Source: an uncultured bacterium (GTDB lineage: Bacteria; Spirochaetota; Brevinematia; DTOW01). Taken from it: a stretch of DNA of 6,799 bases. Below, one piece after another: positions 5,765-6,799 of the stretch. Below the pieces are notes generated by a model. The model saw only the letters and a program-made list of their open reading frames with translations. It had not been told where the DNA came from and made no database searches. Made by a program: the position numbers and the translations under genes. Position 1 is the stretch's first letter. Every line of letters starts with the position of its first letter. Where the stretch lies: the NCBI GenBank assembly GCA_937928175.1, contig CALFVP010000175.1, positions 1 to 6,799 on the forward strand. Reading direction: 5' to 3'.

Positions 5765-6265
5765 ATGGAAGGAGAGAAATTAAAGGAAAAAGTTTTGATG
5801 GTTAGGAGAGTTGCAAAAGTTGTTGAAGGTGGTAAAAGATTACATTTTAATGCTCTTGTTGCTGTTGGTGATGGAGATTCAATGGTTGGTATAGGTTACT
5901 CAAAAGCTAACGAGCTCATAGATGCTGTAAGAAAAGCAATAAATAAAGCAAAGAAAAATATGTTTAAAGTTAAGTTTCAGAAAAATCAAAGAACTATTCC
6001 TCATGAAGTTGAGGTAGAGTATAAATCATGTAAACTAATTATGAAGCCTGCTGCACCTGGTAGTGGTATCATTGGTGAAACTAATTTAAGAAGTATACTT
6101 GAGCTTGCAGGGTATCATGATGTTATTACCAAAATTATTGGTTCAACAAACCCAATTTTAGTTGCAAAGGTTGCTATTATGGCTTTGAATTCGCTTGAAA
6201 CGGTTGATGAAGTTGCTAAAAGAAGAAATATACCTATAAGCAAAGTTTTTCAAATTTCTGAATAG
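5765..6265 (+). CDS. rpsE: 30S ribosomal protein uS5
   Basis: Sits where the 30S head and body meet, lines the mRNA entry tunnel with uS4, and affects decoding accuracy. The 166 residues match E. coli (167). The N-terminal dsRBD-like domain has VRRVAKVVEGGKRLHFNALVA (13-33) and VGDGDSMVGIG (34-44). The C-terminal domain has KPAAPGSG (94-101), LRSILELAG (108-116) and GSTNPILVAKV (126-136). Two departures stand out. Glu21 takes the place of the usual Lys in the VKGG loop, whose changes cause spectinomycin resistance elsewhere. GET (104-106) replaces E. coli AGG between the equivalents of G104 and R112. The Shine-Dalgarno GGAGGAGG overlaps the rplR stop. uL30 normally follows but is missing. Confidence 0.98.
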   Translation: MEGEKLKEKVLMVRRVAKVVEGGKRLHFNALVAVGDGDSMVGIGYSKANELIDAVRKAINKAKKNMFKVKFQKNQRTIPHEVEVEYKSCKLIMKPAAPGSGIIGETNLRSILELAGYHDVITKIIGSTNPILVAKVAIMALNSLETVDEVAKRRNIPISKVFQISE

Positions 6266-6285
6266 TGTTAAAAGAAAATTTTATT

Positions 6286-6290
6286 GGGGG
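6286..6290 (+). promoter_or_regulatory. Shine-Dalgarno that fixes the rplO start
   Basis: GGGGG lies five bases before the ATG at 6296. An upstream in-frame TTG at 6284 would extend the protein by four residues, but it overlaps this G-run, has no Shine-Dalgarno of its own, and gives an N-terminus not typical of uL15. The ATG is preferred. This site stands apart from the rpsE stop, unlike the fused stop/Shine-Dalgarno junctions upstream. Confidence 0.75.
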
Positions 6291-6295
6291 AATTT

Positions 6296-6727
6296 ATGCT
6301 AAATGTTAAAAGACCTAAGTATGTTAAAGATCCTAAGAGAAAAGGTATTGGTATTGGTTCTGGTATTGGTAAAACTTCTGGTAGAGGAGGAAAAGGTCAA
6401 ACAGCGAGAGGTAGAGGTAAAGTTGCACCGTACTTTGAAGGAGGACAAACACCATTGTATAGAAGATTACCTAAAAGAGGGTTTAACTCTAAATTTAAGG
6501 TAGAATACGATATTGTAAACGTTGATAAACTTAACGTTTTTGATGATGGTGCTGAAGTTAGTTTAGAGACTTTGAAAAGTAAGGGGTTAGTTAGTGGTAA
6601 AAATCCTGTTAAAATATTAGGTAGCGGCGAAGTTAAGGTTAAAAACCTTGTTATTAAGGTCAATAAAATTTCTAAATCTGCTAAAGAGAAGCTAGAAAAA
6701 AATGGGTGTACTATTTCTTTGGTTTAA
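6296..6727 (+). CDS. rplO: 50S ribosomal protein uL15
   Basis: Late-binding large-subunit protein with a long, unfolded N-terminal arm that threads through 23S rRNA. It has 143 residues, the usual length. The Gly-rich arm is at 17-50: GIGIGSGIGKTSGRGGKGQ (17-35), then ARGRGKVAPYFEGGQTPL (37-54). RRLPKRGF (56-63) follows, and the globular C-terminal domain has VNVDKLN (74-80) and NPVKILGSGEV (103-113). In most bacteria rplO follows rpmD; here it follows rpsE directly after 30 bases. It is the only ribosomal gene in this run to end in TAA. A gap of 55 bases comes next. Confidence 0.98.
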   Translation: MLNVKRPKYVKDPKRKGIGIGSGIGKTSGRGGKGQTARGRGKVAPYFEGGQTPLYRRLPKRGFNSKFKVEYDIVNVDKLNVFDDGAEVSLETLKSKGLVSGKNPVKILGSGEVKVKNLVIKVNKISKSAKEKLEKNGCTISLV

Positions 6728-6728
6728 A

Positions 6729-6758
6729 TTGAACTTGGATGTGTTTTTGTTTTAAAAT
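6729..6758 (+). promoter_or_regulatory. Possible promoter for the gene after rplO
   Basis: TTGAAC (6729-6734, 4/6) is followed by 18 bases and TAAAAT (6753-6758, 5/6). The predicted start near 6765 leaves a leader of about 18 bases with GGGG at 6774-6777 before the ATG at 6783. The 55-base gap is far longer than other gaps in the operon, which makes an internal promoter plausible. The sequence evidence is modest. Confidence 0.35.
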
Positions 6759-6782
6759 TAGTTAATCTTAAACGGGGTTATT

Positions 6783-6799
6783 ATGGCAAAGAAAAAAGA
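6783..6799 (+). CDS. Start of the next gene (MAKKK...), cut by the window edge
   Basis: ATG follows GGGG by five bases, and the visible codons give Met-Ala-Lys-Lys-Lys plus two bases (AG) of a further codon that with the final A is AGA, Arg. A start this basic is common in ribosomal proteins such as uS11 and in IF-1. It is not the hydrophobic start expected of SecY, the usual neighbour after rplO. Too little is visible for identification. Confidence 0.65.

Noticed and set aside
6284..6295. TTG start for rplO at 6284
   Set aside because: The ATG at 6296 has a GGGGG Shine-Dalgarno at correct spacing and gives a typical uL15 N-terminus.
6345..6370. GGTATTGGT-type short repeats as a microsatellite
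   Set aside because: They encode the normal Gly-rich arm of uL15 and need no other explanation.

Overview
The window comes from a low-GC bacterium: intergenic DNA is very AT-rich, and codons favour A/T endings and AGA/AGG for Arg. No 16S gene or other decisive marker is present, so I do not assign a phylum. Strand-dependent codon use is somewhat spirochaete-like, but that is only a hint.

Left part (1-2511): three non-ribosomal genes. A class I CPD photolyase on the minus strand runs off the left edge. It reads without interruption for 421 codons and keeps the flavin-pocket and electron-transfer residues. Divergent from it is a short plus-strand gene for a probable secreted protein with a YbjN/secretion-chaperone-like look. 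Convergent with that is a minus-strand gene for a secreted or anchored tetratricopeptide (TPR) protein. The two stop codons are 13 bases apart and no convincing terminator is visible.

Right part (2579-6799): a plus-strand ribosomal protein operon, rpsQ-rplN-rplX-rplE-rpsZ-rpsH-rplF-rplR-rpsE-rplO. This is the end of the S10 block plus the spc block in standard order, with two differences. It begins at rpsQ behind its own sigma70-type promoter, with no rpmC upstream, so the usual S10-spc superoperon is cut at that point. It also lacks rpmD (uL30) between rpsE and rplO. After rplO comes a 55-base gap with a possible promoter, then the first 17 bases of another gene beginning MAKKK.

The genes within the operon sit 9-12 bases apart. 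At most junctions the TAG stop codon forms the start of the next Shine-Dalgarno (TAGGAGG), which suggests tight translational coupling. A 7-bp inverted repeat brackets the -10 region of the rpsQ promoter and could be an operator.

I see no mobile element, CRISPR array, tRNA or rRNA. I found no clearly new biological system. The points most worth checking are the operon architecture, unusual residues in uS5, and the small secreted protein.
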